A stretch of 64,000 nt of DNA from Mycolicibacterium porcinum (lineage in GTDB: Bacteria; Actinomycetota; Actinomycetes; Mycobacteriales; Mycobacteriaceae), in the NCBI GenBank assembly GCA_001942045.1, contig MSTD01000010.1, positions 80,826 to 144,825 on the forward strand, read 5' to 3'. The translations under genes were made by a program, and so were the position numbers. Shown here piece after piece: positions 16,929-27,116 of this stretch; within the stretch, counting starts at the first letter, position 1; each line of letters begins with the position of its first letter. The notes below the pieces were generated by a model, which ran no database searches, was not told where the DNA came from, and was given only the letters and a program-made list of their open reading frames with translations.

Positions 16929-17747
16929 ATGACATTCACGCAATCGCAACCCGGCACCGTCGAGTACCACCGGGGCGGGACGACGCTGAGCCACCGAGTC
17001 CGCGCCGGCACGGGCACTCCCCTGGTGCTCACGCCGGGCGTGATGGCCGATGCGGCGACCTGGCAACAGGTGGCCGACGCCATCGAGCTACCCAATCCCG
17101 TGATCACCCTCAACCGCCGCGGCCGGGTCCCCAGTGGCGCCTTGGGCACGGACTATTCGGTGGGCGTCGAGGTCGCCGACCTCCGGCACGTCATCGACAA
17201 GCTCGGCACGGCCCACCTGTTCGGGTGGAGCTACGGTGCGCTCATCGCACTGGAAGCCGCGCTTGGCAACACCCACGTCCGGTCGGTGACCGCCTACGAA
17301 CCGGTCAGCCGCCCGTTCGGCCAGGAAGTGGTCCCGGCACTTCGCCGCGCCATCGCCGCCGGCGACCTCGACCAGGCCGTCGCTTTAATCAACACCGAGG
17401 TCTCGGGATTCTCCGCGAAGCACGTCGCCGACTTGCGCCGCAGCCCGGCGTGGCAGGTCTTGCGGCCTCTCGCCGCCCCGTTGGCCGACGAGCTGGCCGC
17501 GATCAATGCGCACCAACCGGGTTTCGACGGATATCGACACCTCGACATCCCGGTGACGCTCATCCTCGGGGCGCTGAACGAGAACCGGGCGCCGTACGGC
17601 GCTGCGTTTACCCCGTTCGCGGCCGCGCTACCTCAGGCGGATCTGGTCCGACTGGCGGGCCAGGGCCATCTCGCACATGCCGAAGCCCCGGCCGATCTGG
17701 CGCGGGCCATTACCGGTGCCGTACGCAGGGCCGAGGCTTCCGGATAA
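16929..17747 (+). CDS. Alpha/beta hydrolase
   Basis: 272 residues with a compact alpha/beta hydrolase fold. The nucleophile elbow is GWSYG (Ser at about residue 99), preceded by a core strand ending PLVLTPGVM. C-terminally DLVRLAGQGHLAHAEAPADLA carries the probable catalytic His in a GHLAH segment. Substrate unknown. In M. tuberculosis the position divergent to Rv2578c is occupied by the haloalkane dehalogenase Rv2579, also an alpha/beta hydrolase, but this protein lacks an evident dehalogenase Asp nucleophile (Ser is present). The SOS box 115 bases upstream could reach its promoter. Confidence 0.8.
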   Translation: MTFTQSQPGTVEYHRGGTTLSHRVRAGTGTPLVLTPGVMADAATWQQVADAIELPNPVITLNRRGRVPSGALGTDYSVGVEVADLRHVIDKLGTAHLFGWSYGALIALEAALGNTHVRSVTAYEPVSRPFGQEVVPALRRAIAAGDLDQAVALINTEVSGFSAKHVADLRRSPAWQVLRPLAAPLADELAAINAHQPGFDGYRHLDIPVTLILGALNENRAPYGAAFTPFAAALPQADLVRLAGQGHLAHAEAPADLARAITGAVRRAEASG

Positions 17748-17754
17748 GACTGGT

Positions 17755-17790
17755 GCGCCGATGCCGCGGTTTCGGGTACGGCATCGGCGC
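17755..17790 (+). terminator. Hairpin terminator candidate after the alpha/beta hydrolase gene
   Basis: A perfect 12-base stem (GCGCCGATGCCG at 17755-17766 with CGGCATCGGCGC at 17779-17790) around a 12-base loop begins 8 bases after the stop. There is no T-tract, as is usual in mycobacteria. Confidence 0.5.
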
Positions 17791-17927
17791 GCGCCGTGGG
17801 CGCTTGCCCAGTCAATCGCATTTCGGGCCGGAAGGGGAACCGCCCGTCGTGCACTTACTTATCGAACAACAGTTCGACTATGCCGTCAAGGCCGATCCCA
17901 ATCCGTGGGAACCCGCAGGCGGGTCAA

Positions 17928-18362
17928 CTACCACTGACCGAGCTGGCAGCGCGGGCTGTACGGATGATCGTTCTGGACGGCGATCTGACCGTCGACGGCG
18001 ATCTCGCAATGCGCATTGGGCTCGGCCCGGCCGCCGTGCGTGGTGCTCGCGACCGTGAAGATGGCCCACTGCGGATCGGCGAGCGTGGTCTCGAACACCC
18101 ACGGCGCGTCCGGACCGACGTTGACCGTCGCCTTCTGCAGGTACTTGTACGCGTCCGCGTTGTAGGCGTCTTTACTCGCAGGCTGCGTCGTCAGGTAGTA
18201 CAGGTCGAACTCGTAGGGTGCGCCAGAGGTGAGCGTGTACTTGACCTTGTGGCCCTGGGCTTCCGGTTCCGCATACGACGTTGCGTTGGAGACCGCCATA
18301 CCCGCAGCCGCCAGAACCAGCGCCGCACCGACCGTGGTTGTCGCTTTTCGCATGTTCCTCAT
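17928..18362 (-). CDS. Small secreted protein, possibly MmpS-like
   Basis: 144 residues (141 from the ATG at 18353, which has a close AGGA; the ATG at 18362 has no ribosome site). A classic Sec signal peptide is visible (MRKATTTVGAALVLAAAGMAVSNATSYA), followed by a soluble domain with two Cys (C-E-I-A-V-D-G and R-C-Q-L near the end). The final beta pattern with CEIAVDGQIAVQ and a closing C resembles the C-terminal domain of MmpS proteins, which in other mycobacteria assist MmpL exporters. No MmpL gene is near, so this assignment is weak. A conserved hypothetical secreted protein is the safe reading. Confidence 0.6.
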   Translation of the reverse strand: MRNMRKATTTVGAALVLAAAGMAVSNATSYAEPEAQGHKVKYTLTSGAPYEFDLYYLTTQPASKDAYNADAYKYLQKATVNVGPDAPWVFETTLADPQWAIFTVASTTHGGRAEPNAHCEIAVDGQIAVQNDHPYSPRCQLGQW

Positions 18363-18513
18363 ATCGACGCAGGCTACCGCCTTGTTACAGGTGCGACTAA
18401 TGGGTGTCGAGACGCCTCGCCAACGGCAAACCAACTCGGTCTAGCTTGAGGTTAATTTGTTTGTCACACACAGACATTTCCCAGTAACAGCGGCGCTCTA
18501 ACGTCCCGATTCG

Positions 18514-18530
18514 ACGCCCGCACAGGGCGT
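18514..18530 (+). other. Small hairpin in the urtA leader
   Basis: ACGCCC-GCACA-GGGCGT is a perfect 6-base stem followed by TTTAACCTCTT, about 70 bases before urtA. It could be a short attenuator or incidental; no coding or riboswitch match was seen. The rest of 18363-18598 is unannotated; I could not confirm a GlnR box in it. Confidence 0.25.
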
Positions 18531-18598
18531 TTAACCTCTTGCACCGCCGCCGACACCGCTCGGTCGAGAAGCGCTGCAATTCAAGGGAAAGGTCGCCA

Positions 18599-19867
18599 AT
18601 GCGAGTTCCAGGACGTGCCCCGTTGCGTCGGTCTGCGCTTGCCGCAGGGAGTTTGATCGCAGCCACCAGCCTGCTCCTCGCCGGCTGCGGCAGCCGGGCG
18701 AGCGAAACCGATGCAGCAAACGCCGCTTCCTGCGTGGACACCTCCGGCCCGAAGATCAAAGTCGGGTCGTTGAACTCACTGTCAGGCACGATGGCCATTT
18801 CCGAGGTGACGGTGCGCGACGCGATCAAGCTCGCGGTCGAGGAGATCAACTCCAAGGGCGGCGTTCTGGGCAAACAGATCGAGCTGATCGGCGAGGACGG
18901 GGCCTCCGAGCCCACGGTGTTCGCCGAGAAGGCCGAGAAGCTGATCAGCAGCGACTGCGTGGCCGCGGTGTTCGGCGGCTGGACCTCGTCGAGCCGCAAG
19001 GCCATGCTGCCCGTATTCGAGAGCGCCAATGCCCTGCTGTACTACCCCGTGCAGTACGAGGGTCTTGAGTCCAGCAAGAACATCTTCTACACCGGCGCCA
19101 CCACCAACCAGCAGATCGTCCCGGCCCTGGACTACCTCAAGGAGAAGGGCGTCAAGTCGCTCTACCTCGTGGGCAGCGACTACGTGTTCCCGCAGACCGC
19201 CAACCGGATCATCAAGGCCTACGCGAAAGAGAACGGCATCGAGATCAAGGGTGAGGATTACACGCCGCTGGGCTCGACCGACTTCTCCACCATCATCAAC
19301 AAGGTCCGCAGCGCCGACGCCGACGCCGTGTTCAACACCCTCAACGGCGACTCGAATGTGGCGTTCTTCCGTGAGTACAAGAATGTCGGCCTGACGCCGC
19401 AGGAGATGCCCGTGGTCTCGGTCTCGATCGCCGAGGAAGAGGTCGGCGGGATCGGTGTGCAGAACGTCGCCGGCCAACTCACCGCCTGGAACTACTACCA
19501 GACCATCGACACCCCGGTGAACAACGCCTTCGTCAAGGCCTACAAGGACTTCGTCAAGGATCCCAAGAAGCCCACCTCGGATCCGATGGAAGCCGCGTAC
19601 GTCTCGGTGTACCTGTGGAAGAACACCGTCGAGAAAGCAAAGTCGTTCGACGTCAGCGCCATTCAGGAGAACGCCGACGGGGTCACCTTCGACGCCCCGG
19701 AGGGCAAGGTCACCATCGACGGCGAGAACCACCACATCACCAAGACCGCCCGGATCGGCGAGATCCGGCCCGACGGCCTGATCTACACCATCTGGGAGTC
19801 CAAGGGGCCGATCGATCCGGATCCGTATCTGAAGTCCTACCCATGGGCCGCGGGGCTGTCCGGCTGA
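18599..19867 (+). CDS. urtA: Urea ABC transporter substrate-binding lipoprotein
   Basis: 422 residues. The signal peptide ends in lipobox LLAGC (Cys30 to be lipidated). It belongs to the branched-chain-amino-acid receptor-like family: the mature start [19 protein letters not shown], the repeating [18 protein letters not shown], and [25 protein letters not shown] are characteristic of UrtA rather than LivJ. The five following genes are in UrtBCDE order, confirming the assignment. GGGAAAGG lies 6-8 bases before the ATG. Such urt operons are nitrogen-limited in many bacteria and in M. smegmatis belong to the GlnR regulon; a GlnR box is not clear in 18363-18598. Confidence 0.9.
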   Translation: MRVPGRAPLRRSALAAGSLIAATSLLLAGCGSRASETDAANAASCVDTSGPKIKVGSLNSLSGTMAISEVTVRDAIKLAVEEINSKGGVLGKQIELIGEDGASEPTVFAEKAEKLISSDCVAAVFGGWTSSSRKAMLPVFESANALLYYPVQYEGLESSKNIFYTGATTNQQIVPALDYLKEKGVKSLYLVGSDYVFPQTANRIIKAYAKENGIEIKGEDYTPLGSTDFSTIINKVRSADADAVFNTLNGDSNVAFFREYKNVGLTPQEMPVVSVSIAEEEVGGIGVQNVAGQLTAWNYYQTIDTPVNNAFVKAYKDFVKDPKKPTSDPMEAAYVSVYLWKNTVEKAKSFDVSAIQENADGVTFDAPEGKVTIDGENHHITKTARIGEIRPDGLIYTIWESKGPIDPDPYLKSYPWAAGLSG

Positions 19868-19901
19868 CGGCGAGCGAAGCGACGGGGAACTAAGACACAG
19901 C

Positions 19902-20786
19902 ATGGACATCCTCATCGGCCAGCTGGCGACGGGATTGAGCCTCGGCTCAATCCTGTTGCTCGCCGCACTCGGCCTGTCCCTCACCTTCGGCCAGATGGGC
20001 GTCATCAACATGGCGCACGGCGAATTCATCATGGCGGGCTGCTACACCGCCTATGTGGTGCAGCAGCTCATCACCAATGCCGGTGCCTCACTGTTGATCT
20101 CCCTTCTGGTCGGGTTCCTCGTCGGCGGCGCCATGGGCGCACTGTTGGAGGTGACCCTGATCCGGCGGATGTACCACCGTCCGCTGGACACCCTGTTGGT
20201 CACCTTCGGCGTCGGGCTGATCCTGCAACAGGTGGCCCGCGACATCTTCGGCGCTCCCGCGGTCAATGTCGTTGCCCCGGAATGGCTCTCGGGAGGTGTC
20301 GAGATACTCGGCGCCGTGGTGCCCAAGACCCGACTGTTCATCCTGGTGCTCGCCGTGGTGTGCGTGGCGGTGCTCGCGACGGTACTCAAGACCAGCCCGA
20401 TGGGGCGGCGCATCCGCGCGGTGGTCCAGAACCGCGATCTGGCTGAGACCAGCGGCATCTCGTCCCGCCGAACCGACATCACCACGTTCTTCATCGGGTC
20501 CGGGTTGGCCGCGGTGGCCGGTGTGGCACTGACGCTGATCGGCTCCACCAGCCCGACCATCGGCCAGAGCTTCCTGATCGATGCCTTCCTCGTGGTGGTG
20601 GTCGGCGGCCTCGGTCAGATCAAGGGCACCGTGATCGCGGCGCTGGCACTGGGTTTCCTGAACTCGTTCATCGAATACAGCACCACAGCGTCGCTGGCCA
20701 AGGTGATCGTGTTCGCCATCATCGTGATCTTCCTGCAGGTGCGCCCGCAGGGATTGTTCACGGTTCGGACCAGGAGTCTCGTATGA
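19902..20786 (+). CDS. urtB: Urea ABC transporter permease
   Basis: 294 residues and about eight hydrophobic membrane segments, with the LivH/UrtB-type opening LATGLSLGSILLLAALGLSLTFGQMGVINMAHGEF and the conserved NAVVQNRDLAETSGI-like loop (IRAVVQNRDLAETSGISSRRTD). It forms the membrane channel with UrtC. A 34-base gap follows urtA; its own TGA overlaps the urtC ATG. Confidence 0.9.
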   Translation: MDILIGQLATGLSLGSILLLAALGLSLTFGQMGVINMAHGEFIMAGCYTAYVVQQLITNAGASLLISLLVGFLVGGAMGALLEVTLIRRMYHRPLDTLLVTFGVGLILQQVARDIFGAPAVNVVAPEWLSGGVEILGAVVPKTRLFILVLAVVCVAVLATVLKTSPMGRRIRAVVQNRDLAETSGISSRRTDITTFFIGSGLAAVAGVALTLIGSTSPTIGQSFLIDAFLVVVVGGLGQIKGTVIAALALGFLNSFIEYSTTASLAKVIVFAIIVIFLQVRPQGLFTVRTRSLV

Positions 20787-21904
20787 CCATTCTCGGCCGC
20801 TGGCAGACCTGGGCCGGATTCGGGATCGCGGCGATCGTGCTGTTCGCCCTGGCACCGGCAGTATTGTCGGACTTCCGGCTCAGCCTGCTGGGCAAGTTCC
20901 TGTGCTTCGCGATCGTGGCGGTGGGCATCGGATTGGCCTGGGGCCGAGGCGGAATGCTCGTGCTCGGACAGGGCGTGTTCTTCGGCCTCGGCGGCTACAT
21001 GATGGGCATGCACCTCAAGATCGCCGACGCTCAGCTGCGTGGGCACGACGTGCCCGACTTCATGCAGATCGCCGGAGTGCGTCACCTGCCCGGCTATTGG
21101 GAACCGTTCGCCTCCCCCGCGTTCGCGCTGCTGGCAATCCTGGTGGTGCCGACGGGCATCGCGGCCCTGCTGGGCTTCGGTGTGTTCAAGCGACGGGTCA
21201 AGGGCGCGTACTTCGCGATCCTGTCGCAGGCGCTGGCCGCCGCGCTGGCGATCCTGCTGGTCGGTCAGACCAGCCTCGGCGGCAGCAACGGGCTGACCAA
21301 CTTCCGGACGTTCTTCGGCTTCAACCTCAACGATCCGGCCAACAAACGGATGGTGTATTTCCTTGCCGCAGCGACGCTGTTGATCGTCGTCGCCGTGGTG
21401 CGTCAGCTGATGTACAGCCGCTACGGCGAGTTGCTGGTCGCCGTGCGCGACGGCGAGGAGCGCGTGCGGTTCCTCGGCTACGACCCGGCCAACATCAAGG
21501 TCGTCGCCTATACCCTGGCCGCGCTGTTCGCCAGCATCGCCGGCGCGCTGTTCGTGCCGATCGTCGGGTTCATCGCGCCGTCGCAGGTCGGCATCGTGCC
21601 CTCCATCGCGTTCCTGATCGGCGTCGCGATCGGCGGGCGCACCACACTGCTCGGCCCGGTCCTCGGCGCCATCGGTGTGGCCTGGGCGCAAACCCTGTTC
21701 TCCGAACGCTTTCCGTCCGGGTGGATCTACGCCCAGGGCCTGCTGTTCATCGTGGTCGTCGGCTTCTTCCCGGCCGGCCTGGCCGGGCTCGGTGTGCTGT
21801 GGTCGCGGTGGCGCGGCAATCGGGCCACCGCACCGAGTCCCGAGGAGTCGCAGCCCGAGACGGCTTCGGACACCGATACCGAGAAAGTAGGTGCCACGTC
21901 GTGA
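20783..21904 (+). CDS. urtC: Urea ABC transporter permease
   Basis: 373 residues, LivM/UrtC type, with hydrophobic helices throughout and GxxWGRGGMLVLGQGVFFGLGGYMMGM near the start. YAVRDGEERVRFLGYDPANIKVVAYTLAA is the cytoplasmic loop that contacts the ATPase. Start at 20783 is coupled to urtB by an ATGA overlap, and the end by GTGA to urtD. Confidence 0.9.
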   Translation: MTILGRWQTWAGFGIAAIVLFALAPAVLSDFRLSLLGKFLCFAIVAVGIGLAWGRGGMLVLGQGVFFGLGGYMMGMHLKIADAQLRGHDVPDFMQIAGVRHLPGYWEPFASPAFALLAILVVPTGIAALLGFGVFKRRVKGAYFAILSQALAAALAILLVGQTSLGGSNGLTNFRTFFGFNLNDPANKRMVYFLAAATLLIVVAVVRQLMYSRYGELLVAVRDGEERVRFLGYDPANIKVVAYTLAALFASIAGALFVPIVGFIAPSQVGIVPSIAFLIGVAIGGRTTLLGPVLGAIGVAWAQTLFSERFPSGWIYAQGLLFIVVVGFFPAGLAGLGVLWSRWRGNRATAPSPEESQPETASDTDTEKVGATS

Positions 21905-22716
21905 CCGAAACCGAACAGGCCGCTGCGACGCCCGAACCGGTGGCCGGCGGCAACGCCGGCATGGGTGCCGAGTATCTGGAAGTCCGCGGTCTCACAGTCG
22001 ATTTCGACGGATTCAAGGCGGTCAGCGGCGTCGACCTGACGTTGTTCCAGGGAGATCTGCGCTTCCTCATCGGACCGAACGGCGCGGGTAAGACGACGGT
22101 CATCGACGCGATCACCGGCCTGGTGGGGGCCACCGGCTCGGTGAACAAGTCCGGTGTGGAGCTCCTCGGCAAGCGGGTGCATCAGATCGCCCGGCTGGGC
22201 GTCGGCCGGACGTTTCAGACCGCGAGTGTGTTCGAACAACTGACCGTGTTGCAGAACCTCGACATCGCCGCTGGGGCCGGCCGCTCGCCGTGGACCCTAC
22301 TGCGCCGGCGGCGCAGCGTGCTGCCCGCGATCGAGGAAGCCCTCGAGACCACCGGGCTGGCCGAGCTGGCCGACAAACCCGCGGGCGTGCTGGCGCACGG
22401 CCAGAAGCAGTGGCTGGAGATCGGCATGCTGCTGGTGCAGAACGCCGACGTCCTCTTGCTCGACGAACCGGTGGCGGGAATGAGCCACGAGGAACGTGAG
22501 GAAACCGGAAACCTGTTGCGCCGCATCGGCGGAACTCGAACCGTTGTGGTCGTCGAGCATGACATGGATTTCATGCGAGCCTTCGCGACCTCGGTGACGG
22601 TGCTGGCCCGCGGCCAGGTCATCGCCGAGGGTTCGGTGGCCGAGGTGCAGGCCAACCCCAAGGTCCAAGAGGTCTACCTCGGCACTGCCGCGGCCGGCGC
22701 GGAAGGAATCGCCTGA
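21901..22716 (+). CDS. urtD: Urea ABC transporter ATP-binding protein
   Basis: 271 residues from GTG 21901. The Walker A is GPNGAGKTT, Walker B is VLLLDEPVAG, and the signature region LAHGQKQWLEIGMLL is the UrtD/LivG form. About 22 acidic/Gly-rich residues precede the ATPase core. It hydrolyses ATP to power the UrtBC channel and pairs with UrtE. Confidence 0.9.
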   Translation: MTETEQAAATPEPVAGGNAGMGAEYLEVRGLTVDFDGFKAVSGVDLTLFQGDLRFLIGPNGAGKTTVIDAITGLVGATGSVNKSGVELLGKRVHQIARLGVGRTFQTASVFEQLTVLQNLDIAAGAGRSPWTLLRRRRSVLPAIEEALETTGLAELADKPAGVLAHGQKQWLEIGMLLVQNADVLLLDEPVAGMSHEEREETGNLLRRIGGTRTVVVVEHDMDFMRAFATSVTVLARGQVIAEGSVAEVQANPKVQEVYLGTAAAGAEGIA

Positions 22717-23408
22717 TGCTCGAACTACTCGATGTCCGAACCGGTTACGGCCGGTCCGAGGTGATCCACGGCGCGAGCATCGCAGTGCCGTCCGACGGTG
22801 TCGCCGCGGTGATGGGACACAACGGCGCGGGCAAGACAACCCTGCTGCGGGCGGCCGTCGGGCTGCTCAAGTGCACCGCGGGCAAGGTGCTTTTCGACGG
22901 CGAGGACATCACCCGGATGCGCCCGAGTGCGCGGGTATCCCGTGGCCTGGCCTATGTGCCCCAGGGACAGCAGTCCTTCGGCCAGCTCACCACCGCCGAG
23001 AACCTTCAGGTGGTGGCCGACGGACGCAAGAACGGCAAGGCACTGATCGACGAGCAACTGGACCTGTTCCCCGCGCTCAAAGAGCTACTCAACCGGCGGG
23101 CAGGCCTGCTCTCGGGCGGCCAGCGGCAACAGCTGGCGATTGCCCGGGCCTTGATCACGAGCCCCAAGTGCCTCATCCTCGACGAGCCCACCGAAGGGAT
23201 CCAACCGTCGGTGGTGGCCGAGATCGAGGCCGCGATCACCTCGCTGACCGCGCGGGGCGATCTGGGTGTGCTGCTGGTGGAGCAGCACATCGGGTTCGCG
23301 CTGGAATCCGCTCAGCGCTATTACATCCTGGAAGCCGGCCGCATCACCTCGAGCGGCTCCGGCGGCTCGACGTCAGAAGCCGACGTCCGCGCCGCCATGG
23401 CGATCTGA
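22716..23408 (+). CDS. urtE: Urea ABC transporter ATP-binding protein
   Basis: 230 residues with Walker A GHNGAGKTT, signature LSGGQRQQLAIARAL and Walker B CLILDEPTEGIQPS, a LivF/UrtE type ATPase. The start overlaps the urtD stop by one base (TGATG). No urease or urea amidolyase gene follows, so imported urea must be degraded by enzymes encoded elsewhere. Confidence 0.9.
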   Translation: MLELLDVRTGYGRSEVIHGASIAVPSDGVAAVMGHNGAGKTTLLRAAVGLLKCTAGKVLFDGEDITRMRPSARVSRGLAYVPQGQQSFGQLTTAENLQVVADGRKNGKALIDEQLDLFPALKELLNRRAGLLSGGQRQQLAIARALITSPKCLILDEPTEGIQPSVVAEIEAAITSLTARGDLGVLLVEQHIGFALESAQRYYILEAGRITSSGSGGSTSEADVRAAMAI

Positions 23409-23439
23409 CGGCACCGCCGTCGCGGCCATCTGATCCCCC

Positions 23440-23472
23440 TGCACCGCGACCGTGCGTGTCTGCGGCCCGACA
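23440..23472 (+). repeat. Left arm of a 33-bp inverted repeat
   Basis: This 33-base segment is, in reverse complement, identical at 31 of 33 bases to 24121-24153. The two arms flank the membrane-protein gene at 23532-24080. Confidence 0.7.
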
Positions 23473-23531
23473 TACCGCCGAACGTCGGCATTTTCCGCAC
23501 GCTCGCGGCACACGACGGGCACACTTCGACG

Positions 23532-24080
23532 ATGACCCAACCCGCGCAGTACCGGGTCCTCGCCGATGTCGGCGGAACGGTGGTGGCCGAGCAGGGCCCA
23601 CTCGTCGTCGTCATCGACCGGGGCAACGGCCCGCTCGCGACGACCGCCTTCGTCCTCGGCGTACTGGCAGTCGTGTTCGGCGGCTTCGGCGCGGTCACCC
23701 TCGGACTCGCGCTCGGTGGCCGAGGAGGTGGCGTACCCCCGGTGGTGAGCGCGGTGTTCCTCGCCGCCGGGCTGGTTTTCGGCACCGCGACGGCCGCTGC
23801 GGTGGGCCGGATCAAGGCCGACAACAGACGACCGCTGACCGGCTACCGGCCCGTGGCCGTACTCGACAGAGCACGCGGGGTGCTCGCCGACGCCGACGGC
23901 GTAGTGCTGGCCCCGCTGGCCCACGTGCAGTTCGCCCGGCGAATGCAGCTGGGATCCAGCTCGCCCAAGCTCGTCGCCGTCACACCGAGCGGCGATCGGA
24001 TCCTGAAGCGGGGCAACCCCTTCAACGGCGGGATCGGCAACCTCGACGCGGTCCTCACCGCGGCACTACATGGACGCTGA
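23532..24080 (+). CDS. Small membrane protein of unknown function
   Basis: 182 residues. Two long hydrophobic segments (about 36-62 and 72-95, around FVLGVLAVVFGGFGAVTLGLALGG and SAVFLAAGLVFGTATAAAV) lie between hydrophilic ends. The C-terminal half, with PVAVLDRARGVLADADG and LVAVTPSGDRILKRGNPFNGG, looks cytoplasmic and beta-rich. I do not recognise a family. It is enclosed by a pair of inverted 33-base repeats and stands alone between urtE and the convergent hisS gene. Confidence 0.7.
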   Translation: MTQPAQYRVLADVGGTVVAEQGPLVVVIDRGNGPLATTAFVLGVLAVVFGGFGAVTLGLALGGRGGGVPPVVSAVFLAAGLVFGTATAAAVGRIKADNRRPLTGYRPVAVLDRARGVLADADGVVLAPLAHVQFARRMQLGSSSPKLVAVTPSGDRILKRGNPFNGGIGNLDAVLTAALHGR

Positions 24081-24117
24081 GCCCGCGTGAGCGCGCGCGA
24101 ACTGCTGCCGAAATGCG

Positions 24118-24153
24118 GCGTGTCGGGCAGCAGACACGCACGCTCGCGGTGCA
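24118..24153. repeat. Right arm of the 33-bp inverted repeat, with internal hairpin
   Basis: 24121-24153 is the inverted partner of 23440-23472. It also contains GCGTGTC-8-GACACGC (24118-24139), which could fold as a hairpin between the convergent ends of the membrane-protein gene and hisS, and so could act as a bidirectional terminator. Confidence 0.6.
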
Positions 24154-24162
24154 AAGGGTCAG

Positions 24163-25428
24163 CTACCCGGCGAGGCGGGAAAGCACCTCGGCCACAACCG
24201 AATCGGCGGCGACATCCACTTGCTCACCGGTCGCCAGATCCTTGAGCCCGATGGTGCCCGCCTCGATGTCACGATCGCCGGCCACGACCGCGTACTTGGC
24301 GCCCGAGCGGTCTGCCGCCTTCATCGCGCCCTTGAGCCCGCGGTCGCCGTAGGCCAGATCCACCCGCACCCCACGGGCCCGCAGCCGCGCGGCCAGCTTC
24401 GCCAGCTCCAGCTTGGCGGCGTCGCCCAGCGGCACACCGAACACCTCGACGCCACCGACACCGGTCACCGACTTGCCCTCGGCCTGCAGGGCCAGCAGCG
24501 TGCGGTCGACACCGAGCCCGAACCCGATGCCCGACACGTCCTGTCCACCGAGCTGACGCATCAGGCCGTCGTAGCGGCCACCGCCGCCGATGCCGGACTG
24601 CGCACCCAACCCGTCATGCACGAACTCGAAGGTGGTCTTGGTGTAGTAGTCCAACCCGCGCACCATCCTCGGGTTGATCACGTACGGCACACCGAGCCCG
24701 TCGAGGTGCGCCTGCACCACCTCGAAGTGGGCCTTGGCGCTGTCCGAGAGGTGATCGAGCATCAGCGGCGCGTCGGCGGTCATCTCACGCACGTGGGGCC
24801 GCTTGTCGTCGAGCACCCGCAGCGGGTTGATCTCGGCGCGGCGCCGGGTCTCCTCGTCCAGGTCGAGCTTGAACAGAAAGGCCTGCAACAGCTCCCGATA
24901 CGCCGGACGGCAGGTGTCGTCACCTAGCGAGGTGAGCTCCAGGCGGAACCCGTCCAGGCCCAGCGACCGGAACCCGGCGTCGGCGATCGCGATCACCTCG
25001 GCGTCCAGCGCCGGATCGTCGACGCCGATGGCCTCCACCCCGACCTGCTGCAGCTGACGGTAGCGTCCGGCCTGAGGCCGCTCGTAGCGGAAGAACGGCC
25101 CCGAGTAGCAGAGCTTGACCGGCAGCGCGCCCCGGTCCAGCCGGTGCTGGATCACCGCGCGGATCACCCCGGCGGTGCCCTCGGGCCGCAGGGTCACCGA
25201 ACGATCGCCCCGGTCGGCGAACGTGTACATCTCCTTGGACACCACATCGGTGGACTCACCCACCCCGCGGGCGAACAGCGCGGTGTCCTCGAAGATCGGC
25301 AGCTCGATGTCGCCGTACCCGGCGCGCCGCGCCGCGGTCAGCAGGCCGTCCCGGACCGCCACGAACTGCGCCGACTCCGGCGGTAGGTAGTCGGGCACGC
25401 CCTTGGGCGCCTGGAATGCAGATGTCAC
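24163..25428 (-). CDS. hisS: Histidyl-tRNA synthetase
   Basis: 421 residues, a class II aminoacyl-tRNA synthetase. Motif 2 is [19 protein letters not shown], the histidine-specific segments are [10 protein letters not shown] and [13 protein letters not shown], and the C-terminal anticodon-binding domain follows ([32 protein letters not shown]). The enzyme charges tRNA-His with histidine at the expense of ATP. The GTG at 25428 overlaps the stop of the metallo-hydrolase gene (GTGA), so both are co-transcribed. Confidence 0.95.
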   Translation of the reverse strand: MTSAFQAPKGVPDYLPPESAQFVAVRDGLLTAARRAGYGDIELPIFEDTALFARGVGESTDVVSKEMYTFADRGDRSVTLRPEGTAGVIRAVIQHRLDRGALPVKLCYSGPFFRYERPQAGRYRQLQQVGVEAIGVDDPALDAEVIAIADAGFRSLGLDGFRLELTSLGDDTCRPAYRELLQAFLFKLDLDEETRRRAEINPLRVLDDKRPHVREMTADAPLMLDHLSDSAKAHFEVVQAHLDGLGVPYVINPRMVRGLDYYTKTTFEFVHDGLGAQSGIGGGGRYDGLMRQLGGQDVSGIGFGLGVDRTLLALQAEGKSVTGVGGVEVFGVPLGDAAKLELAKLAARLRARGVRVDLAYGDRGLKGAMKAADRSGAKYAVVAGDRDIEAGTIGLKDLATGEQVDVAADSVVAEVLSRLAG

Positions 25429-26108
25429 AGAGTCAAACCTTCGAGAAACGGGTTGGTGCGGCGTTCGTGCCCGATCGTCGTGCGCGGGCCGTGCCCTGGT
25501 AATACCACGGTGTCGTCGTCGAGTACCAACAGCTTTGTCACGATCGAGGTGAGCAGGTCACGTCCGCTGCCGCCGGGCAGGTCGGTGCGGCCCACCGAGG
25601 ACCGGAACAGCGTATCGCCCGTGAACACCGTGTCGGCGCCGGAGCCCGAGAAGCTGTCCTCCCCCGCGACCCGGAACACCACCGAACCCCTCGTGTGCCC
25701 CGGCGTGTGGTCGACGGTCACCGACACCCCGCCGAAATCGAGGGTCTGGCCGTCCCGGTCCAGCTCGACCAGCTGCTTGGGCTCGGAGAAGAGCACGCCG
25801 AACGCCACCTGGGCCAGCCGTGGGCCGAATCCCTTGATCGGGTCGGTCAGCATGAACCGGTCCTCGGGGTGGATGTACACCGGGCAGCCGTAGGTGTCGG
25901 CCACCTTCTGCGCCGACCACATGTGATCGACATGACCGTGCGTCAGCAGCACCGCTGCCGGCGTCAGCCGGTTCTCGTCGAGAATGCGGCGCAGCCGGTC
26001 CGTGGCCCGCTGGCCCGGATCGACCACAACCGCGTCGGCCCCTGGCCGCTCAGCCAGCACGTAGCAGTTACACGCCAGCATCCCGGCCGGAAATCCGGTA
26101 ATGAACAC
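25425..26108 (-). CDS. MBL-fold metallo-hydrolase, glyoxalase II-like (Rv2581c homologue)
   Basis: 227 residues from a GTG at 26108. The metallo-beta-lactamase zinc motif HGHVDH is at residues 57-62, [10 protein letters not shown] and [19 protein letters not shown] supply further ligands, and [13 protein letters not shown] the last. Glyoxalase II relatives hydrolyse S-acyl thiol conjugates; the true substrate in mycobacteria, which lack glutathione, is not certain. The long in-frame extension beyond 26108 runs through the divergent cyclophilin genes and is rejected. It lies directly upstream of hisS. Confidence 0.88.
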   Translation of the reverse strand: MFITGFPAGMLACNCYVLAERPGADAVVVDPGQRATDRLRRILDENRLTPAAVLLTHGHVDHMWSAQKVADTYGCPVYIHPEDRFMLTDPIKGFGPRLAQVAFGVLFSEPKQLVELDRDGQTLDFGGVSVTVDHTPGHTRGSVVFRVAGEDSFSGSGADTVFTGDTLFRSSVGRTDLPGGSGRDLLTSIVTKLLVLDDDTVVLPGHGPRTTIGHERRTNPFLEGLTL

Positions 26109-26228
26109 GGCCCCAGTTTCCCACGGCCCCGCCACCACCTGCGGTTCCCGCGGGTCGCAGACCTGGAGTCCAGGTCCGCCTGGCAGACTCGTCACCGATC
26201 CCGACCGCTCACAAGGAGGACTGCTGCG

Positions 26229-27104
<876 letters not shown>

Positions 27105-27116
27105 GGCGGGAGCCAT

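Noticed and set aside
18435..18598. GlnR box in the urtA leader
   Set aside because: GTCAC, GACAT and GTAAC elements are spaced roughly like half-sites but do not match the full consensus, so it is not listed as a site.
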